36,195 bases of DNA from Eutrophocola sp963925675 (GCA_963925675.1 CAWUSW010000023.1:1-36195); one strand, 5' to 3'. Positions 16,417 through 24,382 are shown, counted from the stretch's first letter. The notes: generated by a model not told the origin, from the letters alone. A program made the numbers and translations.

Positions 16417-18192
16417 TTAATAATAGTAGTGGTACCTTAAATCAACATCACTTAGTGCAATGCTTTCGCCGTTGTTGATTAGTGGCCGGAAGCGTTGACT
16501 TCTTAAATGGTTTATCAAGGCAGACTGTATTTTATCGGTAGTACCCAGTGAGCGACTTACTATATTAATTGTATTTATGTTGCCAAAGCGATCCTTCGAA
16601 AAAGAAACATCAATATAGCCTACATAGGGAATATCAACATCATCAGAAATACCAAAAAATTTACGGGTATAGTTGTGGATGCCGTAAGCAGGTACTGCAA
16701 TGACAGGCATTGGAGTTAAAAGCGTATCTGCATCAGCGCTTGAGTATCCACCAGCAAGCAATAGACTGTGGGCCTTGTGATAAGCTTGAAAGGCCCTTTG
16801 AGATCTTTCAAAACTCAGATGCATATCGCCAAGAGCGATATAGGCATTGGCTTTTTCAACAGGACTGTTGTCGGTCGATGTCTCAATTTCTTCTACCAGT
16901 TCAGTAAGCGAATTTTTGGAGCTTACATAACGGCGACTTATAAGGAGGTCAGCATCACTGGTATATTGCTGATTAACGCGGTTATACGCTATTGAACCCC
17001 TCTCACTGATATTCTCAAGTGGATCCAGCTGCTTTTTCAGCAGGTAATTTATATTCGCTAATTTATATTGAATGTCCTGCTGCTGCATCAGATTACTTGA
17101 ACTTGAGCTATTGTTTTCCAGTTGCTGAAGTATTGATTCGTAAATTTCTTCAGCTTCGTGCAAACGTTGATTAACGATTATGTCATTGCTCAGTGCAAAC
17201 GGGACACTTCTCAGATTGTAATCGGTAATGGCGGCATTGGTTGCCACTGAATTTGAATTCAGCATAGGCACATTAATGGTGACAGGAATGGTCTGATTAT
17301 TTGTCTGGCCGGATGACACGCCTGGTGATGAAATAGAGCTGTTATCTACAGGGTTGCGATTAACCGGGATTTCAAACTGGATTCTATTGCTCATGCTCAT
17401 GCTTCTGCCTGCATCAATGCTGTCTGAAAGTGCTATCGGATAAATATAGATGTCCCGGTAGCCTTTCACGAAGGCTTGGATGTTCCAGTCTGCCCAGTCC
17501 AGTTTGGCTGTAAGTAGACGGGGATCGTCTTCTGCCAGATTCTTTTCATGCAGGTAATACAAATAGTGTTTGTGGTTATCAACAGAAACAAAATTGCCAA
17601 GTGCAATTTGTGTGCGGATTAAATAATCAACCAGTCTGGATTGGTCCAGATTAAACAGACCCAGGTTTACTTTCTTGATATGAATGGCTTTATCAAAGGC
17701 CTCTACTGCTTCTTCAAAACTACCTTCTTGATAAAGCAAAATTCCAAGCGCTTCATACTGCTCAGAAAGAGTCTGCGAATACTGATTGCCGGCATCAATA
17801 GAATTGCTGATCGCGGCCCGGTATTCGGTCAAACTTGCAGACCTCAATTGCGCATTGTCTTGTGTCGCAATAAATTCACTGGCAGTCGGATCAGGCACTA
17901 TTGCCAAGTCACTCACCAAAGGCCGTGCAGAAGAGGAGGTGGAAGTGAGAGCGGGCAGAGATGCCGCAGAGTCCAACAGAGCGGCTTCAAAAATCAAGGT
18001 GGGCAGTGGATCCTTGGCTTGTTGTGCGCTTGCCGCTACTGAAAAGAAAAATAATAGCAGTGCAATCACGGCGCCTGACAGTGACTGCTTGTTGCTGAAA
18101 GAGATTTGAAAAGGCTTAATCATAAATAGTGATACTAAATTAGGTTCGTTGCTTTTCACTGGTGCTGTCTGACGAAAATAGCCTGACAACAT
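16417..18192 (-). CDS. exported TPR protein with TonB-like C-terminal domain, paralogue 3
   Basis: First gene of the tandem family and the longest at 591 residues. TGGAG lies six bases before the ATG at 18192 and supports this start over the internal Met24. The signal-like segment SGAVIALLLFFFSVAASAQQ should be cleaved after ASA. The TPR unit is LGILLYQEGSFEEAVEAFDK, followed by HIKKVNLGLFNLDQ, HKHYLYYL and LDWADWNIQAF as in the sisters. Compared with them it has an extra Ser/Asn-rich insert in the middle third. The C-terminus (IPYVGYIDVSFSKDRFGN ... RFRPLINNGES ... LRYHYYY) is TonB-like. Function unknown. Confidence 0.85.
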   Translation of the reverse strand: MLSGYFRQTAPVKSNEPNLVSLFMIKPFQISFSNKQSLSGAVIALLLFFFSVAASAQQAKDPLPTLIFEAALLDSAASLPALTSTSSSARPLVSDLAIVPDPTASEFIATQDNAQLRSASLTEYRAAISNSIDAGNQYSQTLSEQYEALGILLYQEGSFEEAVEAFDKAIHIKKVNLGLFNLDQSRLVDYLIRTQIALGNFVSVDNHKHYLYYLHEKNLAEDDPRLLTAKLDWADWNIQAFVKGYRDIYIYPIALSDSIDAGRSMSMSNRIQFEIPVNRNPVDNSSISSPGVSSGQTNNQTIPVTINVPMLNSNSVATNAAITDYNLRSVPFALSNDIIVNQRLHEAEEIYESILQQLENNSSSSSNLMQQQDIQYKLANINYLLKKQLDPLENISERGSIAYNRVNQQYTSDADLLISRRYVSSKNSLTELVEEIETSTDNSPVEKANAYIALGDMHLSFERSQRAFQAYHKAHSLLLAGGYSSADADTLLTPMPVIAVPAYGIHNYTRKFFGISDDVDIPYVGYIDVSFSKDRFGNINTINIVSRSLGTTDKIQSALINHLRSQRFRPLINNGESIALSDVDLRYHYYY

Positions 18193-18399
18193 TATTTACT
18201 CCAAAAAGGCGCAGTTAGATTAGGAAGCCTCTGAATAATTATATGATGAAGCAATCAGGCTTAATCGACTCTTAACCTGTCAGCGTATGGATTGAAGACC
18301 GATTGTTATGATCAATGTTACACCTGAAGGGGTGAAAAACCAGTGTGTTTTCCAAAGTAGAGCGCGACTTATACAAGATCGCTCAAAGGAGTAGATAAT

Positions 18400-18845
18400 A
18401 TGAGTACAGTTCTCATTACAGGGGCGAATCGGGGCATTGGCCTGTAATTCGTCACGCAGTATCTGGAACAGGGATGGCAGGTGTTTGCCTGCTGCAGAGC
18501 GGCCCAAGGCGCAACACAGCTACACGCAATGGCATGCTCTGCGCTCACGGTGTTAGCCCTTGATGTGGCTGATACTGATTCAATACAAGCCTTGCCCGGC
18601 CTGCCCAAAGAACAGACTTTATCCCTGTTTATCAACAATACCGGTGTCTATGGAGATGGTCAGTCTCTCGAACAGGTCGAGGAAGAAAGAGTGGCTGAAG
18701 GTGTGCAGAATAAATACCATTCCCCCCCCCCCCTCTTGCTCACCCGCGCACTGGTACCGTTGATGGACAGTTCCAGGCCGGCAAAGCTGGCTTATTTGAG
18801 CTCAAAAATGGGGTCCATTACTGAAAATTCCAGTGGCAGCGCCGC
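18400..18845 (+). pseudogene. decayed short-chain dehydrogenase/reductase (SDR) fragment
   Basis: AAGGAG and a well-spaced ATG at 18400 start MSTVLITGANRGIGL, the NAD(P)-binding TGxxxGIG motif of an SDR, but codon 16 is TAA (18445-18447). The same frame continues with FVTQYLEQGWQVFACCR, VLALDVADTDSIQAL, SLFINNTGVYG and LAYLSSKMGSITENSSGS, all SDR blocks in the correct order. Near 18715-18733 the expected NTI-PLLL block is split between two frames around a run of 12 C, which indicates compensating small insertions. The conserved YxxxK region and the C-terminal half are missing; the frame passes directly into DUF1552-like sequence. Confidence 0.88.
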
Positions 18846-18852
18846 GGAACCG

Positions 18853-19351
18853 GTTTTACGCCGGACTCAACAACGCAGCATCCTGAATTCCGCCACTGAA
18901 GCTCCTGCCAGGTTGAAAACAGAGGTTGCAGCACCAGACCTTTTGCGCCTGGATCAGTATTTCACTGATGTGCGAGAGCTGGAAAGACGCCTGCTGATGG
19001 CGCGTGGGCTCACTGGTCGTGTGTATCCCAATGCAGGCACTGGTGTCAGCTTCCATGGTGGCTTATTTTGCGGACAAGCTTAATTCTATTGAAGAAGGCG
19101 AGGGTACTGTGCTGGATAATTCGGTCACTCTGTATGGCTCCAACATGGGTAATTCCAACCAGCATCTGCATGACGATGTGCCGATGGTTCTTTTAGGGGG
19201 AGCAGGCGGCCAGCTTAAAGGCGGTAAGTACCTTTCCTATGAAAGCAAAACAGTGCCAAGCACTAATATGCTGTTGAGTGTGCTTGATATGTTTGGTCTT
19301 GCATATGAGAGCCTTGGTGATTCCACCGGCAGGCTTCCCGGGCTGGTGTAA
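18853..19351 (+). pseudogene. DUF1552-family protein remnant
   Basis: RRTQQRSILNSATEAPARLK and LDQYFTDVRELERRL match the middle of DUF1552 proteins (exported, often Tat-type, in planctomycetes and marine proteobacteria; function unknown). After a frameshift near 19030-19048 the reading goes on as MVAYFADKLNSIEEGEGTVL, DNSVTLYGSNMGNSN, GGAGGQLKGGKYL and FGLAYESLGDSTGRLPGL, which is the C-terminal end of the same family. The N-terminal part and roughly a hundred residues between the two blocks are gone. The remnant is joined in frame to the SDR remnant upstream. Confidence 0.82.
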
Positions 19352-19388
19352 GACGCCAGCAGGGTTTATGAAACGTTAGGGAAATAAC

Positions 19389-19430
19389 AGCAAAAATGGA
19401 CAGATTGTCATATCTGCCCATTTTTTTGCT
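19389..19430. terminator. Rho-independent terminator after the fused pseudogenes
   Basis: AGCAAAAATGG-CAGAT pairs with ATCTG-CCATTTTTTTGCT around a short loop, with one mismatch per side, A-rich on the left and seven T on the right. It can serve both the plus-strand remnant and the convergent P460 gene. Its survival suggests that the pseudogene decay is recent. Confidence 0.85.
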
Positions 19431-19552
19431 CTAAATATGAGGAACGATAATTAATGATAGTTTTTAACTAACTTAAAACATGTATTATTAGTTATAAATT
19501 ATCAAAGCCATGAGAGTCAGCTGAGAACCTGCTGTTTAACTACAAATCTCGT

Positions 19553-20110
19553 CTAATCTTCAATCAAGTGTCGAATTGTCGGGTAAAACTGGGTAAAAGT
19601 CCCGTTGTAGGCAGCTTCAGCCATATGGCACTCGACACATTCACTACCATCCGGCACTTTGGCGGAAGTTGTCCCTGGAGTTGCGGTGGCAGGAAACAGA
19701 AAAAAGCCTCTTCCTTCATTAAAACGATTGCTGTCTATCACATGAAATTCCTGGGCATTCATAGATCCCTGCACAAATCCGGGTAATTGCGGAGACGATT
19801 CAGCCGCGGCGGAATAGAACGAAAGCAAAAGCATGGTGCCATCGGCATACTCGCCATTTTCCAGAAAATACCGATAGGCTGTCGGCTCCATTTGTACAAC
19901 ACCGATGGCCCCTGGCTTAGTAGAATTAAAAGGTTCATCCCCGTATTCACTGCCGAGTGAACTGCCCAGATGAATCCACTCATCAGTATGTTGCGGATAA
20001 ATAAGCTGCTCATTGCTATACAAAGCAGCCGCAAGATCAGTTTGAGCAAGTAGCACAGCAGGGATTATTGTAAATGCAGAAATCAGAATAAGGGTGAAGA
20101 ACTTTTTCAT
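19553..20110 (-). CDS. cytochrome P460 family protein
   Basis: Periplasmic c-type haem protein; family members oxidise hydroxylamine or bind NO. The start at 20110 is chosen because AGGAG stands eight bases upstream; a longer frame begins at 20134. A Sec signal ends in VLLAQ. The mature part has the P460 pattern with DEWIHLGSSLG and YRYFLENGEYADGTMLLL. The haem site is CVECH near the C-terminus (residues about 157-161), followed by NGTFTQFYPTIRHL, the usual family ending. Whether the haem-crosslinking lysine is present could not be fixed by eye, so catalytic P460 and cytochrome c'-beta are both open. It stands alone. Confidence 0.88.
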   Translation of the reverse strand: MKKFFTLILISAFTIIPAVLLAQTDLAAALYSNEQLIYPQHTDEWIHLGSSLGSEYGDEPFNSTKPGAIGVVQMEPTAYRYFLENGEYADGTMLLLSFYSAAAESSPQLPGFVQGSMNAQEFHVIDSNRFNEGRGFFLFPATATPGTTSAKVPDGSECVECHMAEAAYNGTFTQFYPTIRHLIED

Positions 20111-20205
20111 GACGGGAACTCCTTTAGTCTGCAAAGTGTAAAGGAAGTCATTATCCAGATGTGGAAAATAATTAAAAATATTGTGGTTTATGACAATATC
20201 AGTGC

Positions 20206-20781
20206 TTACAGTTTTTTAACCAACAACAGGGCATCGCCGCTGTAGTGAATAGATGGATGTGGAACGATGGCTTTGCGCATGACTTCTTTATAGCCGCGTC
20301 GACTATATAAGCGATAAGCTACAGTGTTCGCTTCAAAAACAATGAGCGAGAGTTTTGCCAGCGTCAGTTTTCGACACTTTGCTTCTGCCATTTCCATTAG
20401 CGTTGCAGCGATGCCCTGTTGTCGGGACGATTCATCTACAGCAATACCGGCAACATATAAACTCCTGGGTTCTTCCAATAACCAGTAAGGCTTCAGCACA
20501 GGATCGTTTTCTATGTAGTCATCATCGGCTCGCATTTCATATGAAAGCAGCACAGCCACAACAAGGCCATTTTTTTCTGCAAGTAGACAGTTCTCATAAC
20601 TAAAAGGAGTATTTTTTCGTTCGTAACGTTGCTGGCCAATATCCAGAAGATCATCGTCGGGTTGGGAAATTTTGGACCAGATATAATCTGAAACACCATC
20701 TGAAGCGATGGAATAAAGCTGCGCTATGCGGCGGGCGTCCTGCCGAACAGCAGGACGATAAATGACCTTCTCTACACTCAC
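20206..20781 (-). CDS. GNAT-family N-acetyltransferase
   Basis: Acetyl-CoA dependent acyltransferase of unknown substrate, 191 residues. The core is LYVAGIAVDESSRQQGIAAT (strand 4 and the RxxG/A pyrophosphate loop), followed by AKLSLIVFEANTVAYRLYSR and GYKEV, the usual GNAT end. The start is GTG at 20781, overlapping the stop of the carotenoid oxygenase gene (GTGA), so the two are translationally coupled. A role in the same process as the dioxygenase is possible but not shown. Confidence 0.85.
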   Translation of the reverse strand: MSVEKVIYRPAVRQDARRIAQLYSIASDGVSDYIWSKISQPDDDLLDIGQQRYERKNTPFSYENCLLAEKNGLVVAVLLSYEMRADDDYIENDPVLKPYWLLEEPRSLYVAGIAVDESSRQQGIAATLMEMAEAKCRKLTLAKLSLIVFEANTVAYRLYSRRGYKEVMRKAIVPHPSIHYSGDALLLVKKL

Positions 20782-22238
20782 GTCTGACTAAGTTTGCGCT
20801 CGTCGGCCCAGTTCCCGTGCAGACCCTGGCGTAAACGGAAGGGAAGCTTTACACGACCAATAGGGCCGTCCTCGATCGCCTGGGCATCAAGGATGGCAAG
20901 CTCTGAGTAATTCTTTACGATATCGTCCACCAGGGCGATGATATAGCCATCACCTTGAGGTGAGTCAGGGCTTCTTGGGACAAAACAGGGTTCCTGAATA
21001 ACACTGTCAGGACCGCACCACCATTCAGATTGCTTGCCGGTCAGAAAGTCCATGTAGCCAAGTTTGTTAAGCATCAAACCTGAAGCGCGACCGCCGGGAC
21101 CATTAAATTGTTTTGTCTGATCCATCACCAGCAGCCAGCCATAATCATGCTGCTGAGTGGTATAGCGGTCATCAATGCGTGGGAACTCTCCCATCATGTC
21201 TGTCATTTTTTCCATGCTTTCAAATTCATCACCCTTAGTGTTGAAATCTACAGTCCAGCGGGTCATATAGGAAGCAGCTTCTTGAGGCTTGAAAGGTTCG
21301 CCATGCACATCAGGAAAGAATGGGAACATATTGTTTTTAGCCACCGGTACATCGAAATGGATTTTGCTGCCATCGTTGAAGGCATTCATTACATGGGAGC
21401 AAAAAAGATTGGAGTTCTTGAACCATTTCATGTCCTTGCCTTCGCCATCACGGGGCAAGACACCAAGATAGATCGGCATGGTGGTGTCAAAACCAAAATA
21501 AGGCAGGTTTTTTTCCAGTCTTTCCCAGTTACAGATTATGGGAACAAGATGAAAGCAGACATAGTCTTCAGTTACGCCAAAGTCATGCATCATGCAGGCA
21601 TAGGGAACCTCGAACCAGACTTCCTTGAGCAGCTCACCTGTAGGGCTGATTTCCATATAGGTGCAGTCTTTGGTTGTGAGACCTTTTGAGCCATAACTAA
21701 AGGCCACCATATTCCCGGTAATCGGATCAATCTTGGGGTGCGCGGTAAAAGTCTCACTGGTCATCTTGCCGTCGAAATCGGTAAAGCCAAATGTTTCCAG
21801 TGTTAGTGGATCCATCAGCAGCGGCGGGCTATCTTCCTTGAGTGCGAATAATTTGCCAGCATGAACGATGGGCGTAGTGTTGGCGGTGCTTCTAATCCGG
21901 CCCTTAACGGAGGGGTCATCTGTGAGAGGATTTCGGTAGGCACCAAATAAAGCATGATCAGCTTCGCGTTCCAGCTTCCATTTGTCGGTTTGTGCATAGC
22001 GTTGCTTGAAATCGACTTTGCCATTGCGAAAGCGGAACAGTGAAATCATGCCATCACCATTAAAAAACTGGTCATCATCAAAGCGCGGCGAGAACTGCTG
22101 ATCCGGATGTACGCGGTGGAAGGTGCCATTTAATTGCGAAGGGATTTCGCCTTCGCTTTCGCAATCATAAATATCACCCTCAAAACGTAACATATTGAGA
22201 ATGCCGGTGAACGGTCTTGTGTCTGGAAAATGTGCCAT
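20778..22238 (-). CDS. carotenoid oxygenase family protein, lignostilbene/stilbenoid-cleaving type
   Basis: Non-haem iron dioxygenase that would split the central double bond of a 4-hydroxystilbene-like compound into two aromatic aldehydes. The four iron ligands are His167 (FTAHPKIDP), His218 (MMHDFGVTE), His282 (CSHVMNAFNDG) and His474 (GLHGNWA). From memory of the Novosphingobium NOV1 structure, the substrate phenol is held by Tyr101 and Lys134; this protein has Tyr101 (GAYRNP) and Lys134 (FALKEDS), and Glu351 near the NOV1 Glu353 position. This favours stilbenoid over carotenoid cleavage. Length is 486. GGAG before the ATG supports the start. It is the first gene of an operon with a GNAT and has an FNR-type box upstream. 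Confidence 0.9.
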   Translation of the reverse strand: MAHFPDTRPFTGILNMLRFEGDIYDCESEGEIPSQLNGTFHRVHPDQQFSPRFDDDQFFNGDGMISLFRFRNGKVDFKQRYAQTDKWKLEREADHALFGAYRNPLTDDPSVKGRIRSTANTTPIVHAGKLFALKEDSPPLLMDPLTLETFGFTDFDGKMTSETFTAHPKIDPITGNMVAFSYGSKGLTTKDCTYMEISPTGELLKEVWFEVPYACMMHDFGVTEDYVCFHLVPIICNWERLEKNLPYFGFDTTMPIYLGVLPRDGEGKDMKWFKNSNLFCSHVMNAFNDGSKIHFDVPVAKNNMFPFFPDVHGEPFKPQEAASYMTRWTVDFNTKGDEFESMEKMTDMMGEFPRIDDRYTTQQHDYGWLLVMDQTKQFNGPGGRASGLMLNKLGYMDFLTGKQSEWWCGPDSVIQEPCFVPRSPDSPQGDGYIIALVDDIVKNYSELAILDAQAIEDGPIGRVKLPFRLRQGLHGNWADERKLSQT

Positions 22239-22330
22239 TGTGTTACTCCATTCATGCCAGAACGATTAAACCCGACAGTAATTTTTTTTACAATCTTGAA
22301 ATCCTTGATAAAGACGGAAAAATTTTTTCA

Positions 22331-22344
22331 TTGATTTGCATCAA
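22331..22344. promoter_or_regulatory. perfect FNR/Anr-type box
   Basis: TTGATTTGCATCAA matches the FNR/Anr consensus TTGAT-N4-ATCAA at every fixed position. It is centred about 100 bases upstream of the dioxygenase ATG, in the 181-base gap after aroK. A position far upstream of the start codon is compatible with activation if the transcript has a leader of about 60 bases. No FNR/Crp gene is in the window. Confidence 0.65.
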
Positions 22345-22419
22345 TAGTAAAAAGCAAAAGTGATTAATGTCTGTTCATTTTTGACAAGGCACTAGATACG
22401 AAAATAAGTCGATTCAGGT

Positions 22420-22926
22420 TTAAGCAAGCTGATCCATGATTGCCTGGCATGCTGCTTCCTGACGCAGGTCATCACTTTGAATGGTGAAGTGAGCGTACTT
22501 GTTATACAAAGCAGAACGCTCAGCAAATAAATTTTCGAAGCTCTGTCCCGGTCGCCGTGCGATTCCGCGTTGATCGTAATCAGTAATGCGTTTTTTCAAG
22601 GTATCCAATTGCACGTCCAGAAAAATGATAATGCCGTTTTTAGCTAAATGCTTCATGCTGGCATCGCTGTAGACAACACTGCCGCCTGTAGCAATTACCG
22701 AATTTTCAGTCTCAAGGGTCATTACCCACTTCTCTTCAATTTCCCGCAATTTCATATAGCCTTCGTTATCGACGATATCCTGCAGTGAACGATGCTCATG
22801 GCTTTGGATGACGACATCTGTATCGACAAAATCACGGGAGGTTTTTTTGGCCAGAATGACACCAATGGTGCTTTTGCCGGAACCGGGCATGCCGATTAAA
22901 ACGAGATTCTTATCAATGCTGGACAT
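22420..22926 (-). CDS. aroK: shikimate kinase
   Basis: Phosphorylates shikimate at the 3-hydroxyl in chorismate synthesis. IGMPGSGKSTIG is the Walker A motif, FVDTDVVIQ holds the substrate-binding DTD, KLREIEEKW provides the Arg of the FRxxE-like block, ATGGSVV is the GG motif, and GIARRPG the lid arginines. At 168 residues it is a standard single-domain enzyme. The usual partner aroB is not adjacent, so the cell may hold another shikimate kinase; the symbol follows the domain and is less sure than the function. Confidence 0.9.
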   Translation of the reverse strand: MSSIDKNLVLIGMPGSGKSTIGVILAKKTSRDFVDTDVVIQSHEHRSLQDIVDNEGYMKLREIEEKWVMTLETENSVIATGGSVVYSDASMKHLAKNGIIIFLDVQLDTLKKRITDYDQRGIARRPGQSFENLFAERSALYNKYAHFTIQSDDLRQEAACQAIMDQLA

Positions 22927-22962
22927 GGAATTAGTGACTATGTGAGAAAAAGTAATTATACC

Positions 22963-23043
22963 TTATGCAATGGTGTGATGCGTATGGGCAGCAGGAGTGA
23001 AATCATCCAGCTCTTTATCCGTGGATGCTATACAGATAGTCAT
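22963..23043 (-). CDS. candidate 26-residue small protein or leader peptide upstream of aroK
   Basis: An ATG at 23043 preceded by GAGGAG with a four-base spacer opens a 26-codon frame, MTICIASTDKELDDFTPAAH followed by THHTIA and TAA. It lies in the same direction between a GNAT gene and the shikimate kinase, 36 bases before the latter. No family is recognised. It could be a true small protein, an upstream leader, or chance. The strong ribosome binding site is the only real support. Confidence 0.35.
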   Translation of the reverse strand: MTICIASTDKELDDFTPAAHTHHTIA

Positions 23044-23097
23044 CAAACTCCTCACATAAAAAGTCAGTTTTAAAAATTGATGCATGACGCTTAATGA

Positions 23098-23520
23098 TTA
23101 TATGTCCAGCATAAGTTGCATGGGCGTATGCTTAATATTGGCTTCCATATAATCGTCACCATAGCGGTGAAAGCCCAGGGTTTTATAAAAGGGCGCGGCA
23201 CTGACCTGGGCACCCAGGAAAACTTTAGTAAGGCCGTCAGATCTTGCCTGGGAAATAAAAGAGTCGATGATCCGGGAGCCAATACCGAGCTTGCGATATT
23301 CAGCTAGCACGGCAATGCGGCCAATATGACCATCAGTAAGCATTCTGCCGGTAGCCACAGGCTTGTCCTTATCCAGTACTAAAATCTGGGATGCTGCTTC
23401 ATCCTGCCCATCCAGATCGAGTGCCGGATCTACACCTTGCTCATCAGTAAACACGGTGAGGCGTACAAGTTGAATAGCTGCCTGATGTTCAAGGAAGTTG
23501 ACTATTTGTAATGAAATCAT
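23098..23520 (-). CDS. GNAT-family N-acetyltransferase (YjcF/ElaA-like)
   Basis: A 140-residue acetyltransferase. The N-terminal VRLTVFTDEQGVDPALDLDG is the signature of the YjcF/ElaA branch. The acetyl-CoA loop is RIAVLAEYRKLGIGSRII, and the C-terminus FLGAQVSAAPFYKTLGFHRY completes the fold. The substrate is unknown. The gene is in the same direction as aroK and the gene upstream, with short gaps, but an operon is not certain. Confidence 0.88.
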   Translation of the reverse strand: MISLQIVNFLEHQAAIQLVRLTVFTDEQGVDPALDLDGQDEAASQILVLDKDKPVATGRMLTDGHIGRIAVLAEYRKLGIGSRIIDSFISQARSDGLTKVFLGAQVSAAPFYKTLGFHRYGDDYMEANIKHTPMQLMLDI

Positions 23521-23542
23521 AAAACCTGGTTTTCACGGATTT

Positions 23543-24382
23543 TTAATTATCACCACCGCCCTGGAAAGCAGCCTGCAATAAATGCGTCAGGGTGTGCACA
23601 TAGCGTAATTTGCCATTTTCTACACGGAAAAGATGAGTGTCAGGTGAGCCACTACCCCCATTTGGTCCGCCTGCTCCAAAGGTGCAATACACCACAACAG
23701 AACCGATCACTTCATCCACAACGAAACGGCGGTTGGCTATATTCACCCCGGCTGGAACACCCACTTCGCAGCTATCATCTGGCGAACCTCTGCCAGTATA
23801 GGCGCCACCTTCAACACGAACGCAGGGGAAGCCCCAGGGCACTTGATCAATTTTTCCTTCCAGAAACGCATCGAGATAAGCATTGGCAGCAGAAACCAGA
23901 GTGCCACGCGAGTCGCGTTCTTCGGCCGGAATAGGGCCCCAGTCTTCAGTTGATGAATACTGCAGGTAGGCATCGGCATCAAACAGCCAATAACCGGTAG
24001 TCGTCCAGATAATTTCAATCTCTGCAATCATGTCATGATTAACGCGCATGCGCGTGCCGAGAACATAGGGTTTATCTTCATCGGTGATAATCACTTCCGT
24101 AAAACTTTGGCAGGAGTCTTCATCAAACAAACTAAAATGATAATCAATGTCCTGAGGCGTATTGATCAGACCATTATTAATATCCATGCGTTCTTCATTT
24201 TCCCAGTAACCTGCGCCATTGGGCAGGGGCAGGCCGGAGATGTCACCAGTGCTTTGCGCTTCAATGTAAAGATCTACCGCATTTTGCAGACCGCCACGGG
24301 TACAGCTCACTTGAGCAAAGCTGGCTAACGGAGTAACTGTTGCGCAGGCAAATATAAGCCATTTGAAATAACAGGATTTCAT
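23543..24382 (-). CDS. secreted protein with NTF2-like repeats (resembles DUF8021)
   Basis: A 279-residue exported protein. The Sec signal is LIFACATVTPLASFAQ. The mature part seems to contain two related halves (LQNAVDLYIEAQSTGDISGL and LVSAANAYLDAFLEGKIDQV), each beginning like an NTF2-fold helix pair. The end, NRRFVVDEVIGSVVVYCTFG ... THLFRVENGKLRYVHTL, is like the DUF8021 family known mainly from fungi and some bacteria; this family name is from memory. Six cysteines suggest periplasmic disulfides. The function is unknown. Confidence 0.7.
   Translation of the reverse strand: MKSCYFKWLIFACATVTPLASFAQVSCTRGGLQNAVDLYIEAQSTGDISGLPLPNGAGYWENEERMDINNGLINTPQDIDYHFSLFDEDSCQSFTEVIITDEDKPYVLGTRMRVNHDMIAEIEIIWTTTGYWLFDADAYLQYSSTEDWGPIPAEERDSRGTLVSAANAYLDAFLEGKIDQVPWGFPCVRVEGGAYTGRGSPDDSCEVGVPAGVNIANRRFVVDEVIGSVVVYCTFGAGGPNGGSGSPDTHLFRVENGKLRYVHTLTHLLQAAFQGGGDN

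Noticed and set aside
18283..18320. TTGTTATGATCAA considered as a second FNR box near the TPR genes
   Set aside because: The spacing is one base short and the left half deviates from TTGAT.
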